DNA from: Hydrocarboniphaga effusa AP103
GTDB lineage: Bacteria; Pseudomonadota; Gammaproteobacteria; Nevskiales; Nevskiaceae
Assembly: GCF_000271305.1 (NCBI RefSeq)
Contig: NZ_AKGD01000002.1
Span: 558,001 to 622,000 of the forward strand
Direction: 5' to 3'
Length of the DNA stretch: 64,000 nucleotides
How positions within the stretch are numbered: position 1 is the stretch's first letter; every line of letters starts with the position of its first letter. Of this stretch, positions 54,595-63,356 are shown in pieces. Position numbers and translations under genes: made by a program. Under the pieces are notes generated by a model, which saw only the letters and a list, made by a program, of their open reading frames with translations, had not been told where the DNA came from and made no database searches.

Positions 54595-56379
54595 ATGAAG
54601 ACGTTATGGCGTGCCGCGATCGTCGCGGCCGGTTCCTTGTTGCTGTCCGCCTGCGGGGGCGGCGGTGGAGACGATGACGACACCGGCACCACGCCGGCGG
54701 CTCCTACCGTGACACTGGCAGCGAGTCCCGCGTCCATCGTTCTGGGCGCGTCGTCGACGCTGAACTGGTCGTCGACCGACGCCACCGCTTGCACGGCCAG
54801 CGGTTCCTGGACCGGCAGCAAGACGGCCAGCGGTACCGAGACCGTCACTCCGGCTGCCGTCGGCGATGCCGTCTACAAGCTCAGCTGCTCGGGAACGGGC
54901 GGCTCCACCGAAAAGCAGGCCACGGTCACCGTGACCGCGCCGGTCGCCACCGGCAGCATCAGTGGCAAGGTGGTGGACACCAAGACCGGCGCCCTGATCG
55001 AGGGCGCGAGCGTGCGCGTCGGCTCGGCGAGCACCACGACCAATGGCGAAGGCGATTTCACTCTGGCGGGCGTGCCGGTCGGTGAACGTGCATTGCTCCA
55101 GGTCAGCAAGGCCAATTACGAGACCAACCAGCGCATCGTTCCGGTAACCCGGGATGCGGAAAGCTTCGCTTCGGTGGTGCTGCTGCCCGTCGGCGCCTCG
55201 CAGACGCTCGATCCGGCTGCTGGCGGCGATGTCGGCATCGCCGGCTCGCCAGCCCAGGTGAGCTTCCCGGCCGGTGCGATCGATGCCACCAGCACCGTGC
55301 GCGTGACGATCACCGACGTGAACCCGTCGGCCGCACCGGACAACATGCCGGGCGATTTCACCACTGCGGGTTCGCCGATCGAAAGCTTCGGCGCGCTATC
55401 GGTGAATCTGTACAAAGAGGACGGCAGCCCGACCAATCTCAAGAGCGGCTCGACGGCGACGATCCGCATTCCGCTCGATACGCGCTCGTCGTCGCGTCCG
55501 GGAACGATTCCGCTGTTCTTCTATAACGCCACCACCGGCCGCTGGGTGCAGGAAGGCGAAGCCCGGCTGCTGACCGGCCCCGACGGTTCGTACTACGAGG
55601 GCACGGTTTCGCACTTCACGTACTGGAATGCGGATCAGGTCTACAACACGGTGACGCTGAGCGGCTGCGTGCAGAACGCGGATGGCAGCCGGGTGCCCGG
55701 CGTGCGCCTGCAGTCCACCGGCATCGATTACACCGGCACGTCCACGACCGTCTCGGACGCCAGCGGCAATTTCACCATCCCGGTCCGCGCCGGCTCCAAT
55801 CTCACGATCGGCGGCTACATCGGCCTGCAGCTGACCTCGACGCAGGCGGTCGAGACCACCAACGTCGACCAGACGCTGCCGAGCTGCCTGCAACTCGGAA
55901 CGGCCGACGGCAACGGCTTCACGGTGACGCTGACCTGGGGCCAGTTGCCCGAGGACATCGATTCGCACCTGCTGACGCCCGATGGCGAGCACATCTATTA
56001 CCGCCGCAAGGGCAGCCTGACCGAAGCGCCGTTCGCGAGCCTCGACGTCGACGACACCGACTCGTTCGGCCCGGAAGTGGTCACGGTCCTGCGTCCGCGC
56101 GTCGGCACCTACCGCTACTTCGTCAACAACTACGACCGTGACCCGGCGCCGGGCATCAGCACCTCGCCGGCGCGCGTCGAGCTCAAGGCCAACGGCCTGA
56201 CGCGAATCTTCACTCCGCCGGCCGGCGAAACCGCCGCGACCTATTACTGGAAGGTGTTCGACATCAGCATCGCGGCCGACTGCACCGCCACCATCACGCC
56301 GTCGACGGCGCCATGGTCGGCAGAGGAGCCGACCCTGCCGCAGGCCGAAAACCCGAGCGCTGCATTCTGCTCACGCTAG
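54595..56379 (+). CDS. Large multidomain lipoprotein (Ig-like, carboxypeptidase-regulatory-like and DUF2135/YfaP-like)
   Basis: A 594-residue surface or periplasmic lipoprotein. The signal peptide ends SLLLSACGGG (lipid Cys20), followed by an acidic linker. Residues 38-118 form an Ig-like domain (LTWSST-type: LNWSSTDATACTASGSW), 120-190 a carboxypeptidase-regulatory-like domain (GSISGKVVDTKTGALIEGA), then beta-rich modules, a second CarboxypepD_reg-like stretch (LSGCVQNADGSRVPGVRL), and a C-terminal DUF2135/YfaP-like part (TLTWGQLPEDIDSHLLTPDG, YRYFVNNYD). An AGGGAG ribosome site lies upstream. It stands alone with a hairpin downstream; function unknown, probably carbohydrate- or surface-binding. 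Confidence 0.88.
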   Translation: MKTLWRAAIVAAGSLLLSACGGGGGDDDDTGTTPAAPTVTLAASPASIVLGASSTLNWSSTDATACTASGSWTGSKTASGTETVTPAAVGDAVYKLSCSGTGGSTEKQATVTVTAPVATGSISGKVVDTKTGALIEGASVRVGSASTTTNGEGDFTLAGVPVGERALLQVSKANYETNQRIVPVTRDAESFASVVLLPVGASQTLDPAAGGDVGIAGSPAQVSFPAGAIDATSTVRVTITDVNPSAAPDNMPGDFTTAGSPIESFGALSVNLYKEDGSPTNLKSGSTATIRIPLDTRSSSRPGTIPLFFYNATTGRWVQEGEARLLTGPDGSYYEGTVSHFTYWNADQVYNTVTLSGCVQNADGSRVPGVRLQSTGIDYTGTSTTVSDASGNFTIPVRAGSNLTIGGYIGLQLTSTQAVETTNVDQTLPSCLQLGTADGNGFTVTLTWGQLPEDIDSHLLTPDGEHIYYRRKGSLTEAPFASLDVDDTDSFGPEVVTVLRPRVGTYRYFVNNYDRDPAPGISTSPARVELKANGLTRIFTPPAGETAATYYWKVFDISIAADCTATITPSTAPWSAEEPTLPQAENPSAAFCSR

Positions 56380-56711
56380 CGGCGTCTTCCGGGGATCTCG
56401 GAATAGCCTGATGTTCCAGGCGTGGAGGCCAAAACCTCCACGCCGTTCGCGTGCATGACGAGCTTCATTGCGATGCGCCCGCAATAAGTCATGAATCCGT
56501 CAGCAATCCGGCAGGTATCAAGCCTGGGTTGCCCGCACACTGACTTCGCAGTGCCGGGAGACCCGGTCAACTGCCGGTCGGATGATGTCGGCCGGATGCG
56601 GCGTAACGGTTTGGGGACCGCTACGCCGATCCGCATCGACCCTGGCTGTCGGGTCGTCGCGCTGCCGGGGGGCGCGCGACGGCTTTTTATGTCGTCATCC
56701 CAAATGACGAA
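56380..56711. other. Intergenic region, 332 bp, between convergent genes
   Basis: It contains the hairpin at 56419-56444 and a second small hairpin (CGTCAT/ATGACG near 56692-56710) close to the end of the kinase gene. I see no gene and no known riboswitch. Confidence 0.6.
56419..56444. terminator. Hairpin after the lipoprotein gene
   Basis: GGCGTGGAGG pairs perfectly with CCTCCACGCC across a CAAAA-containing loop. There is no T run, so it may be Rho-independent in structure only, or an RNA-end stabiliser. Confidence 0.5.
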
Positions 56712-59489
56712 TCAGGAGGTCTTGCGCGCCGATTCGGCGGTCTTCGGGTCGGCCAGCATCGTGTCGATGACCGCGACCTGCGAATGCCCGTCGCCGAAAT
56801 TGCGCACGAACAGGGCGCGCGCCTGGCGCAGCTCGTCGAAGCCTTCGGCGAGCTTGCGTTCGCGCAGCAGCACCCGGCCCAGACCGTAGTGTGCCCAGGC
56901 GACGCGGTTGTTGTGCGGCTGCAGGCGATGCGGGGCGAGGGCGAGCACTTCGCGCAGGTTTTCTTCCGCCCGCTGCAGCTGGCCGTCGGCCGCCCTGGCC
57001 TCGGCGAGCATGCGCTGCAGATCCAGCGTGTGCGGATGATCGGCTCCGAGCGTCGCCAGCGAGCCTTTCCAGAGCGCTTCGAGCTTGGCCAGTGCGGTCG
57101 CGGTGTGACCGAGCGCGAGCTCGGCCTCGGCGATGCGCATCTGCGTCATGCGCGTGGCGTAGTGGTTCGGTCCGAGGCGGGCCATGCGGCGGTGCAAGGC
57201 CTTGGCCAATAGCGGCAAGGCTTCTGCCGGCCGGCTCTGCTTGATCCGGATCATGCCGAGCATGTGCAGGCTGGAGGCGCTGACCGGATGACGCTCGCCG
57301 AGCGATTCGCCGGCCACGCGTCCGAGCTCCAGGCAGCGGCTCGCGGCCTCGTCGAGCCGCTCGCGGATCTGCAATGAATAGATGCGGCTGACTTCGAGCC
57401 AGAGCCGGTAGGTGCTGTCGACGACGAAGCCCTGCTTCTCGACGTATCGCTGGGCGCTGTCGAGACGGCGCTCGGCTTCGGCCCAGTCGTGGGTTTCGAA
57501 CAAGGCCTCGGCCAGATCCCAGTCGATGTCCGCGATCAGGCGCTCGTCCCGGTGCGCCGAGTGCTGCAGTTCGTCGAGCAGCCCGCGGTAGCGATCGGCG
57601 GCCTCGGCGAAGTAGCCCATTTCGAAGCGCAGCCGGGCGAGCCCGTAGGCGGCGGACTGGCGATCGGCCGCGGCTTTGGCGTCATCGGCCGCGCTGGCGA
57701 GCGTCAGCAGGGTTTCGAGGTGGTTTTGCGCCTGCGCGTAATCCGCGGTCTCGATGCCGAGCCAGCCGAGCCGCGAGTGAATGCGCCGCAGCGTCGGGTG
57801 ACCGGCACCGAGCCGCGCCTCATCCTGCTCGAGCGCGCGGACGAGCACGGCTCGAGCCTCGGACTCGAGCCCGAGGCTCGAATAGGCGCTGCCGATGGTA
57901 TGCGCGAGTTCGGCGTGCACGGCCGGGGCGCCGTCGAAGCTGGTCTGCAGGCGCAGCCGGGCGGTGTCGAGCAACGAACCGACGGTGACGCTGCGCCCGC
58001 CGCCGATGCGCTCGGCGTCGGTGGCGCCGAGCAGATCCTCGTTGACGAAGCGGGTGACCGCTGAGGCGATCTCGGCATCGGTCTGCGCCTGCCGCTCGGC
58101 GATCCGGGCCTGGCGATAGAGCACGAAGGCGATCCCCAGGCCGGCGGCGAGGGCCAGCGCGACCACCGACTGCCAGCGCCGCACGAGCTGCGAGCGTTCG
58201 AGCTGCCGCTGGGCCTGCAGGGCCAGCCGCTGCTGCAGGCTGTCCTGCTCGCGCTGGCGGCGGCGCTCGTCGAGATTGCGCAGCCGCGCCGCGAGTTCGG
58301 CCGCCGAATGCAGACGGTGCGCGGGCTGCACGTCGGCCGCGGCGGCAATGTCCTCGCGCAGCAGCTCGTCGTCGATCTGGCGTTCCCAGCCCGGGCATAG
58401 CGGGGCGCGCAGGTCGCCGGTCACCAGCTGGTAGAGCATCACGCCGAGCGCATAGATGTCCGAGCCGGTCGTCGAGGCGTGCCCGGCGAGCAGCTCGGGC
58501 GCCAGGTACAGCGCGGTGCCGCCGGAGTCGTCGAGCGTGGCGCTCGTGCGGCTCAGGCCCAGGCGGGTGATTTCGAGTGCCTGCAGGCGCTCGAAATCGA
58601 CGCGCCCGGAGCCGAAATCGCAGATCGCGATCTCGGGCCGGCCCTGCGGCGAGCTGCGGATCAGCAGGTTCGAGGGCTTGACGTCCTTGTGCAGCACGCC
58701 CACCGCATGCGCCTCGCCGATCGCGCTCGCGGCCTGGATCATCAGATCCAGGCGCGTCTGCAGCGGAATGTTCTTCAGGCCGCCCTGCGACTCGCTCCAA
58801 TGCTTCAGGCTGCCGAGCGGCTCGTAGGCCATTTCGAGGAACCACGGGGCATCGGTGAGGTTCCAGTCGAGAATCTCGATGCGCCAGCGCGCTTCGGGCA
58901 GGGCGTCGAGCAGGAAGCGCTGCAGCGTGATCTCGCGCTTGAGCGCGCTGAGCTCCTCGGGCGTGAAGGCGAGCTTGAACACGCGCTGCTGGCGGGTCTT
59001 CTCGTGGCGGGCGAGCCAGACTTCGGTGCCGGCCTCGAGCCGGCGTTCGAGCATCCAGTGCGGGCGCATCGGCAGCCGATGTCCGGCTCCGATGCGCAGC
59101 GGCTCGGCGAGCGCCGAAGCGTGCACATGCTCGCGCTCGACGGCCGCATCGAGCCGGTAGCCGAAGCCGTGCACGGTGACCAGGCGCAGTCCGGGCGGTT
59201 CGCCGAGCACCTCGCGCAGCTTGGCGACGCAGCGCGCGATGACGTTGTCGGTGACCGGGCGACCGCCCCAGACCGCGGCGATCATCTCGTCCTTGGTGAC
59301 GAGCTCGCCGGCGTGGCGCAGCAACAGCATCAGCGCGTCGAACGGCTTGGGCTCGAGCTTGAGCACCACGCCGTCGCGGCTCAGTTCGCGCCGCGATTCC
59401 TCGAGCACGAAGCCGGCGAAGCGCCAGCGCAGCGCTCCCGAAGAAGGCTGGCCGTCGTCGACTGCCGGGGGGAGCCGTTTCTTGGACAT
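56712..59489 (-). CDS. Fusion of OmpR-type DNA-binding domain, Ser/Thr kinase, TM helix and TPR region
   Basis: A 925-residue protein with an unusual order. Residues 20-113 are a winged helix of the Trans_reg_C type (LEPKPFDALMLLLRHAG, DNVIARCVAKLREVLGE, TVHGFGYRL). Residues 145-400 are a kinase domain with VFKLAF (Lys172), HKDVKPSN (HKD in place of HRD, Asp269), ICDFGSGRV (Asp291) and LYLAPELLAG; the glycine loop is poorly conserved. A TM helix lies at 441-458, then about 460 residues of TPR-like repeats. This is a CadC-like membrane-tethered DNA-binding protein with a kinase inserted. No sigma factor or clear target is adjacent. It is divergent from yajC. Confidence 0.9.
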   Translation of the reverse strand: MSKKRLPPAVDDGQPSSGALRWRFAGFVLEESRRELSRDGVVLKLEPKPFDALMLLLRHAGELVTKDEMIAAVWGGRPVTDNVIARCVAKLREVLGEPPGLRLVTVHGFGYRLDAAVEREHVHASALAEPLRIGAGHRLPMRPHWMLERRLEAGTEVWLARHEKTRQQRVFKLAFTPEELSALKREITLQRFLLDALPEARWRIEILDWNLTDAPWFLEMAYEPLGSLKHWSESQGGLKNIPLQTRLDLMIQAASAIGEAHAVGVLHKDVKPSNLLIRSSPQGRPEIAICDFGSGRVDFERLQALEITRLGLSRTSATLDDSGGTALYLAPELLAGHASTTGSDIYALGVMLYQLVTGDLRAPLCPGWERQIDDELLREDIAAAADVQPAHRLHSAAELAARLRNLDERRRQREQDSLQQRLALQAQRQLERSQLVRRWQSVVALALAAGLGIAFVLYRQARIAERQAQTDAEIASAVTRFVNEDLLGATDAERIGGGRSVTVGSLLDTARLRLQTSFDGAPAVHAELAHTIGSAYSSLGLESEARAVLVRALEQDEARLGAGHPTLRRIHSRLGWLGIETADYAQAQNHLETLLTLASAADDAKAAADRQSAAYGLARLRFEMGYFAEAADRYRGLLDELQHSAHRDERLIADIDWDLAEALFETHDWAEAERRLDSAQRYVEKQGFVVDSTYRLWLEVSRIYSLQIRERLDEAASRCLELGRVAGESLGERHPVSASSLHMLGMIRIKQSRPAEALPLLAKALHRRMARLGPNHYATRMTQMRIAEAELALGHTATALAKLEALWKGSLATLGADHPHTLDLQRMLAEARAADGQLQRAEENLREVLALAPHRLQPHNNRVAWAHYGLGRVLLRERKLAEGFDELRQARALFVRNFGDGHSQVAVIDTMLADPKTAESARKTS

Positions 59490-59582
59490 GCCAGATCATA
59501 GGGGCTCGCATGGCGTTCGCGACACGGGCCAAAAGCGCCCAGGGCCGCGAACGCACTCTTGAACGGCCGCTGAAAAGCCTTA

Positions 59583-59591
59583 TGGCATAAT
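59583..59591 (+). promoter_or_regulatory. Extended -10 promoter for yajC-secD-secF
   Basis: TGGCATAAT (59583-59591) fits an extended -10 (TGnCATAAT), 36 bp upstream of the yajC ATG; the -35 region is weak, as usual for this class. Confidence 0.5.
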
Positions 59592-59627
59592 CCGCCGCTC
59601 TTTTTCGGCCCCCTCAAGCCCCATCCC

Positions 59628-59960
59628 ATGCTCGATTTCATTCTCAGCCCGGCCTACGCCCAGGCTGCCGCGCCTGCCCAGCCCAACGCCCTCGTGCAGT
59701 TCGCGCCGCTGGTCGTCCTGTTCGTGCTGTTCTACTTCCTGCTGATCCGTCCGCAGATGAAGCGCACCAAGGAGCATCGCCAGATGCTCGAGAAGATCGC
59801 CAAGGGCGACGAGGTGGTGACCAACGGCGGCCTCGCCGGCAAGGTCGCCAGCATCGGCGAAGCCTATGTCACCCTCGAAGTCGCCGAAGGCGTCAGCGTG
59901 AAGGTGCAGAAGGCGTCCGTCGGCAGCGTCCTGCCCAAGGGCACGCTCAAGACCCTGTAA
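59628..59960 (+). CDS. yajC: Sec translocon accessory protein YajC
   Basis: A 110-residue inner-membrane protein that associates with SecDF. A single TM helix (FAPLVVLFVLFYFLLIRPQ, residues about 26-44) is followed by the conserved cytoplasmic QMKRTKEHRQML and the DEVVTNGGLAGKV stretch. It starts the yajC-secD-secF operon; the tgt/queA genes that often precede it are absent here, the kinase fusion gene lying divergently instead. Confidence 0.96.
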   Translation: MLDFILSPAYAQAAAPAQPNALVQFAPLVVLFVLFYFLLIRPQMKRTKEHRQMLEKIAKGDEVVTNGGLAGKVASIGEAYVTLEVAEGVSVKVQKASVGSVLPKGTLKTL

Positions 59961-60027
59961 TTGAATCGATGCCGAAGCGGCCGGGCCGGTTCGGCCGCCG
60001 GCTGCTCCGGTTGACCGGAGTCTTTCG

Positions 60028-61890
60028 ATGCGTCCCTACGCAAGCTGGAAGTACGTCGTACTCGTCGTCGCCCTGCTCGTGAGCGCCCTGTATGCGGCGC
60101 CCAATCTGTATGGGCAGGACTGGGCGGTGCAGGTTTCACTCGAATCGGGCGATCCGCTGCCCGAAAGTGCCGGAGCCCGTATCGACGCCGCGCTCAAGGA
60201 GGCGCAGATCGAGCCGGTGTCGAGCCGGCTGGAGTCCGGGCACTGGGTGCTGCGCTTCTCGACCGCCGAGGCGCAGCTGCGCGCCAACGAGGCGGTCAAG
60301 AAGGCGCTCGGCAACGACTACGTGGTGGCGCTGAACTTCGCCTCGAAGACGCCCGCCTGGATGGCCGCGCTCGGCGCCAAGCCGATGGCGCTGGGCCTGG
60401 ACCTGCGCGGCGGCGTGCACTTTCTGCTCGAAGTCGACGTCAACGTCGTGCGCAAGAAGGCGATCGAAAACTACGTCAACGACATTCCGTCGGCGCTGCG
60501 CAAGGAAGACATCCGCTACAGCGGCCGTCGCCAGGCCGGTGACGGTGTCGAGCTCGATTTCGCCGACGCCGCCAAGCTCGACGCGGCGCGCAAGTTCATC
60601 GCCAAGGAATATCGCGAGCTCACGCTGAGCACGCCGCCGGATCGCCCGCTGACCTTGTCGGCGCGCATTTCCGACGCCGAGGCGCAGCGCATCCAGACCT
60701 TCGCGGTGCAGCAGAACCTCATCACGCTGCGCAACCGCGTGAACCAGTTCGGCGTGGCCGAACCGGTGGTGCAGCGCCAGGGCGCGAATCGCATCCTCGT
60801 GCAGCTGCCAGGCGTGCAGGACACTACGCGCGTCAAGGAATTGCTCGGCGCCACCGCGACGCTCGAATATCGCGCGGTCGACGAGAGTGGCAACGCGGCT
60901 TCGGCGGCGGCCAGCGGCATCGCGCCTGCGGGTACCGAGCTGTTCTACACGCGCGAAGGCCACCTTCCGTACCTGCTCAAGAAAGAGATCATCGCGAGTG
61001 GCTCGCAGCTCGTCGACGCCCAGCCCGGCATCGATCAGCAGAGCGGCACGCCGATGGTGTCGGTGACGCTCGACGGGCAGGGCGCCAAGCGCATGTTCGA
61101 TTTCACCAGCAAGAACGTCGGCAAGCCGATGGCCGTGCTGTTCCGCGAGCGCAAGGTCATCACCACCTACAACGCCAGGGGCGAGCCGATGCGCGAGCAC
61201 CAGGACGTCAACGAGATCATCTCGGTGGCGAGCATCCGCGGCGTGTTCGGCAAGAACTTCCAGACCACCGGCCTCGGCAGCAAGGAATCGCAGAATCTCG
61301 CGGTGCTGCTCAAGGCCGGCGCGCTCGCGGCGCCCGTCGACATCGTCGAGGAACGCACCATCGGCCCGAGCCTCGGTGAGGACAACATCCGCAAGGGCTT
61401 CCAGGCGGCGGCGCTCGGCCTGGGCCTCGTCGCGCTGTTCATGTGCTTCTACTACAAGGTCTTCGGCCTGTTCGCGATCGCCGCGCTGACGCTGAACCTG
61501 CTGCTGCTGATCGCCTCGCTGTCTCTGCTGCCGACGACGATGACGATGCCCGGCATCGCCGGCCTGGTGCTGACCATGGGTATCGCGGTCGACGCCAACG
61601 TGCTGATCTACGAGCGCATCCGAGAAGAATTGAGAAACGGCATGAGCCCGGCCAAGGCGATCGAAGCCGGTTACGACCGCGCGTTCCTGACCATCGCCGA
61701 CGCCAACATCACCACGCTGATCGCGGCGATCGTGCTGATCGCGGTCGGCGCCGGTCCGGTGCGCGGCTTCGCGGTCGTGCTCGCGCTCGGTATCGCGGCT
61801 TCGCAGTTCACCGCCATCGTCGGCACGCGCGCGCTGGCCCATCTGGTGTTCGGGCGCCGCGCGCGCATGAACGATCTGCCGATCTGGTAA
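60028..61890 (+). CDS. secD: Protein translocase subunit SecD
   Basis: A 620-residue inner-membrane protein that, with SecF, uses the proton gradient to pull secreted proteins through SecYEG. There is an N-terminal TM (about 9-25), a large periplasmic P1 domain with MALGLDLRGGVHFLLEVDV, LRNRVNQFGVAEPVVQRQG and IGPSLGEDNIRKG, then five C-terminal TM helices with GIAVDANVLIYERIREEL. Full length, normal context, 67 bp after yajC. Confidence 0.97.
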   Translation: MRPYASWKYVVLVVALLVSALYAAPNLYGQDWAVQVSLESGDPLPESAGARIDAALKEAQIEPVSSRLESGHWVLRFSTAEAQLRANEAVKKALGNDYVVALNFASKTPAWMAALGAKPMALGLDLRGGVHFLLEVDVNVVRKKAIENYVNDIPSALRKEDIRYSGRRQAGDGVELDFADAAKLDAARKFIAKEYRELTLSTPPDRPLTLSARISDAEAQRIQTFAVQQNLITLRNRVNQFGVAEPVVQRQGANRILVQLPGVQDTTRVKELLGATATLEYRAVDESGNAASAAASGIAPAGTELFYTREGHLPYLLKKEIIASGSQLVDAQPGIDQQSGTPMVSVTLDGQGAKRMFDFTSKNVGKPMAVLFRERKVITTYNARGEPMREHQDVNEIISVASIRGVFGKNFQTTGLGSKESQNLAVLLKAGALAAPVDIVEERTIGPSLGEDNIRKGFQAAALGLGLVALFMCFYYKVFGLFAIAALTLNLLLLIASLSLLPTTMTMPGIAGLVLTMGIAVDANVLIYERIREELRNGMSPAKAIEAGYDRAFLTIADANITTLIAAIVLIAVGAGPVRGFAVVLALGIAASQFTAIVGTRALAHLVFGRRARMNDLPIW

Positions 61891-61901
61891 AGGAGCGCAC
61901 C

Positions 61902-62831
61902 ATGAAATTCTTCGCTCGCGTTCCCAACATCGACTTCATGGCCCAGCGCAAGGTGGGCCTGATCGTTTCCTCGGTGCTGACGATCGCCACGATCCTGCTG
62001 CTGGTCTTCCGCGGCCTGAACTTCGGCATCGACTTCACGGGCGGCGTGCTCGTCGAAGTGGCGTATCCGCAGGCGGTCGAGCTCGACGACGTCCGTACCC
62101 ACCTCGAGAAAGGCGGTTACGAACGCGCGATCGTGCAGTACTTCGGCACTACGCAGGACGTGCTGATCCGCCTGCCTCCCGCGGCCAACGCCAATTCGGC
62201 CGAAGTGAGCTCGCGCATCCTCGAAGCGCTCGATGCGCGAAACGAGAACATCGAGCTGCGCCGCATCGACTTCGTCGGTCCGCAGGTCGGCGAGGAGCTG
62301 ACCGAGAAGGGCGCGCTCGCGCTGCTCGTCGCTTTCATCGGCATCGCCGTCTACATCATGCTTCGCTTCGAGTGGAAATTCTCGGTCGGCGCGGTGTCGG
62401 CGCTGATTCACGATGCGCTGATGGCGCTGGGCTTTCTGTCGATCTTCTGGGTGGAGTTCGACCTGACCACGCTCGCGGCCATCCTCGCGCTGATCGGTTA
62501 TTCGAACAATGAAACCATCGTCATCTACGATCGTGTTCGCGAGAACCTGATTTCGCAGCGTCGTTCGGACATCTTCGAAGTGGTGAACCTGTCGATCAAC
62601 CAGACCGTGCTGCGTTCGGTGATCACGCACTTGACGACGCTGCTGGTGTTGACGGCACTGCTCCTGATGGGCGGCGCTAGCGTGCACAGCTTCTCGGTGG
62701 CGCTGATCGTCGGTGTGATCGTGGCGACGTATTCGTCGATCTATGTGTCGACGGGACTGGCGATCGTGCTGGGCATTTCGCGCGAGGATTTGTTGCCGCC
62801 GAAGGAAGAGGCGATCGACGAATCGCCGTGA
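61902..62831 (+). CDS. secF: Protein translocase subunit SecF
   Basis: A 309-residue partner of SecD. N-terminal TM, GLNFGIDFTGGVLVEV, the IDFVGPQVGEEL region and the TM4 segment LALIGYSNNETIVIYDRV; the E. coli counterpart here is GYSLNDTVVVFDRI, so this protein has N-N-E where L-N-D is more usual. An AAAGGAG precedes the ATG, 11 bp after secD. The last 30 or so codons turn G/T-rich, towards repeat element 5. Confidence 0.97.
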   Translation: MKFFARVPNIDFMAQRKVGLIVSSVLTIATILLLVFRGLNFGIDFTGGVLVEVAYPQAVELDDVRTHLEKGGYERAIVQYFGTTQDVLIRLPPAANANSAEVSSRILEALDARNENIELRRIDFVGPQVGEELTEKGALALLVAFIGIAVYIMLRFEWKFSVGAVSALIHDALMALGFLSIFWVEFDLTTLAAILALIGYSNNETIVIYDRVRENLISQRRSDIFEVVNLSINQTVLRSVITHLTTLLVLTALLLMGGASVHSFSVALIVGVIVATYSSIYVSTGLAIVLGISREDLLPPKEEAIDESP

Positions 62832-62871
62832 CGGTGGCGGGTTGGCTTTGTGTTCTTGAGCCTGCTCGGCT

Positions 62872-63299
62872 CTGAAGGTGTTTGGCCTTCCCGGCCGGGT
62901 CTTACTTTCTTTGCTCCTGCAAAGAAAGTAAGCAAAGAAAGCAGGCCCCGAAGTCCGCGCCCGTTCGTCGTTGCACGACGAACGGGTCCCCGGCTGGAGC
63001 GACGTGCTCGGGGTCGCTTCGACGCGACATCCTAGGGGAGTCGCCAAGCTGGTTAAGGCACTGGATTTTGATTCCAGCATGCGAAGGTTCGAATCCTTCC
63101 TCCCCTGCCATGGATGCCCGCCGAGTTTCGTCGCGACCAGAATGTTGCATCGCGTCGAAACTCCTGCCCCGAGCACGTGAGCAGCGCAGGGGACTTTCGC
63201 GCAGCGAAAGTGCGTCACCAGGGTGTGCTTTCTCCTGGTTACTTCTCGTTGCACAAGCAAAGAGAAGTAACGCCCGACCGGCGAGGTCAAAAGCCTCAG
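62872..63299. repeat. Inverted-repeat element copy 5, enclosing tRNA-Gln
   Basis: The left arm (62872 to about 62985) starts CTGAAGGTGTTTGGCC, with the 13-bp hairpin and the CGTTCGTCG/CGACGAACG hairpin. The right arm (about 63111-63299) has the ACTTTCGC/GCGAAAGT hairpin, the second right-end type with a 10-bp stem (GTTACTTCTC/GAGAAGTAAC), and ends GGTCAAAAGCCTCAG. tRNA-Gln lies between. With its flanks it fills 62832-63356. Confidence 0.85.
63034..63110 (+). tRNA. tRNA-Gln, anticodon TTG
   Basis: Acceptor AGGGGAG pairs with CTCCCCT, D-arm GCC/GGC, anticodon stem CTGGA/TCCAG with loop TTTTGAT (anticodon 63068-63070), T-arm GAAGG/CCTTC with TTCGAAT, discriminator G and encoded CCA. It closely resembles other bacterial tRNA-Gln. 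It is enclosed by element 5. Confidence 0.95.
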
Positions 63300-63356
63300 C
63301 GCTCAGCTAACCCCTAAGCGAAGCTAGCGCCACGGAAGCAGCCACCGAAGCGCAAG

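Noticed and set aside
56380..56711. Possible riboswitch before the kinase fusion or after the lipoprotein
   Set aside because: It lies between convergent 3' ends and shows no recognisable aptamer core.
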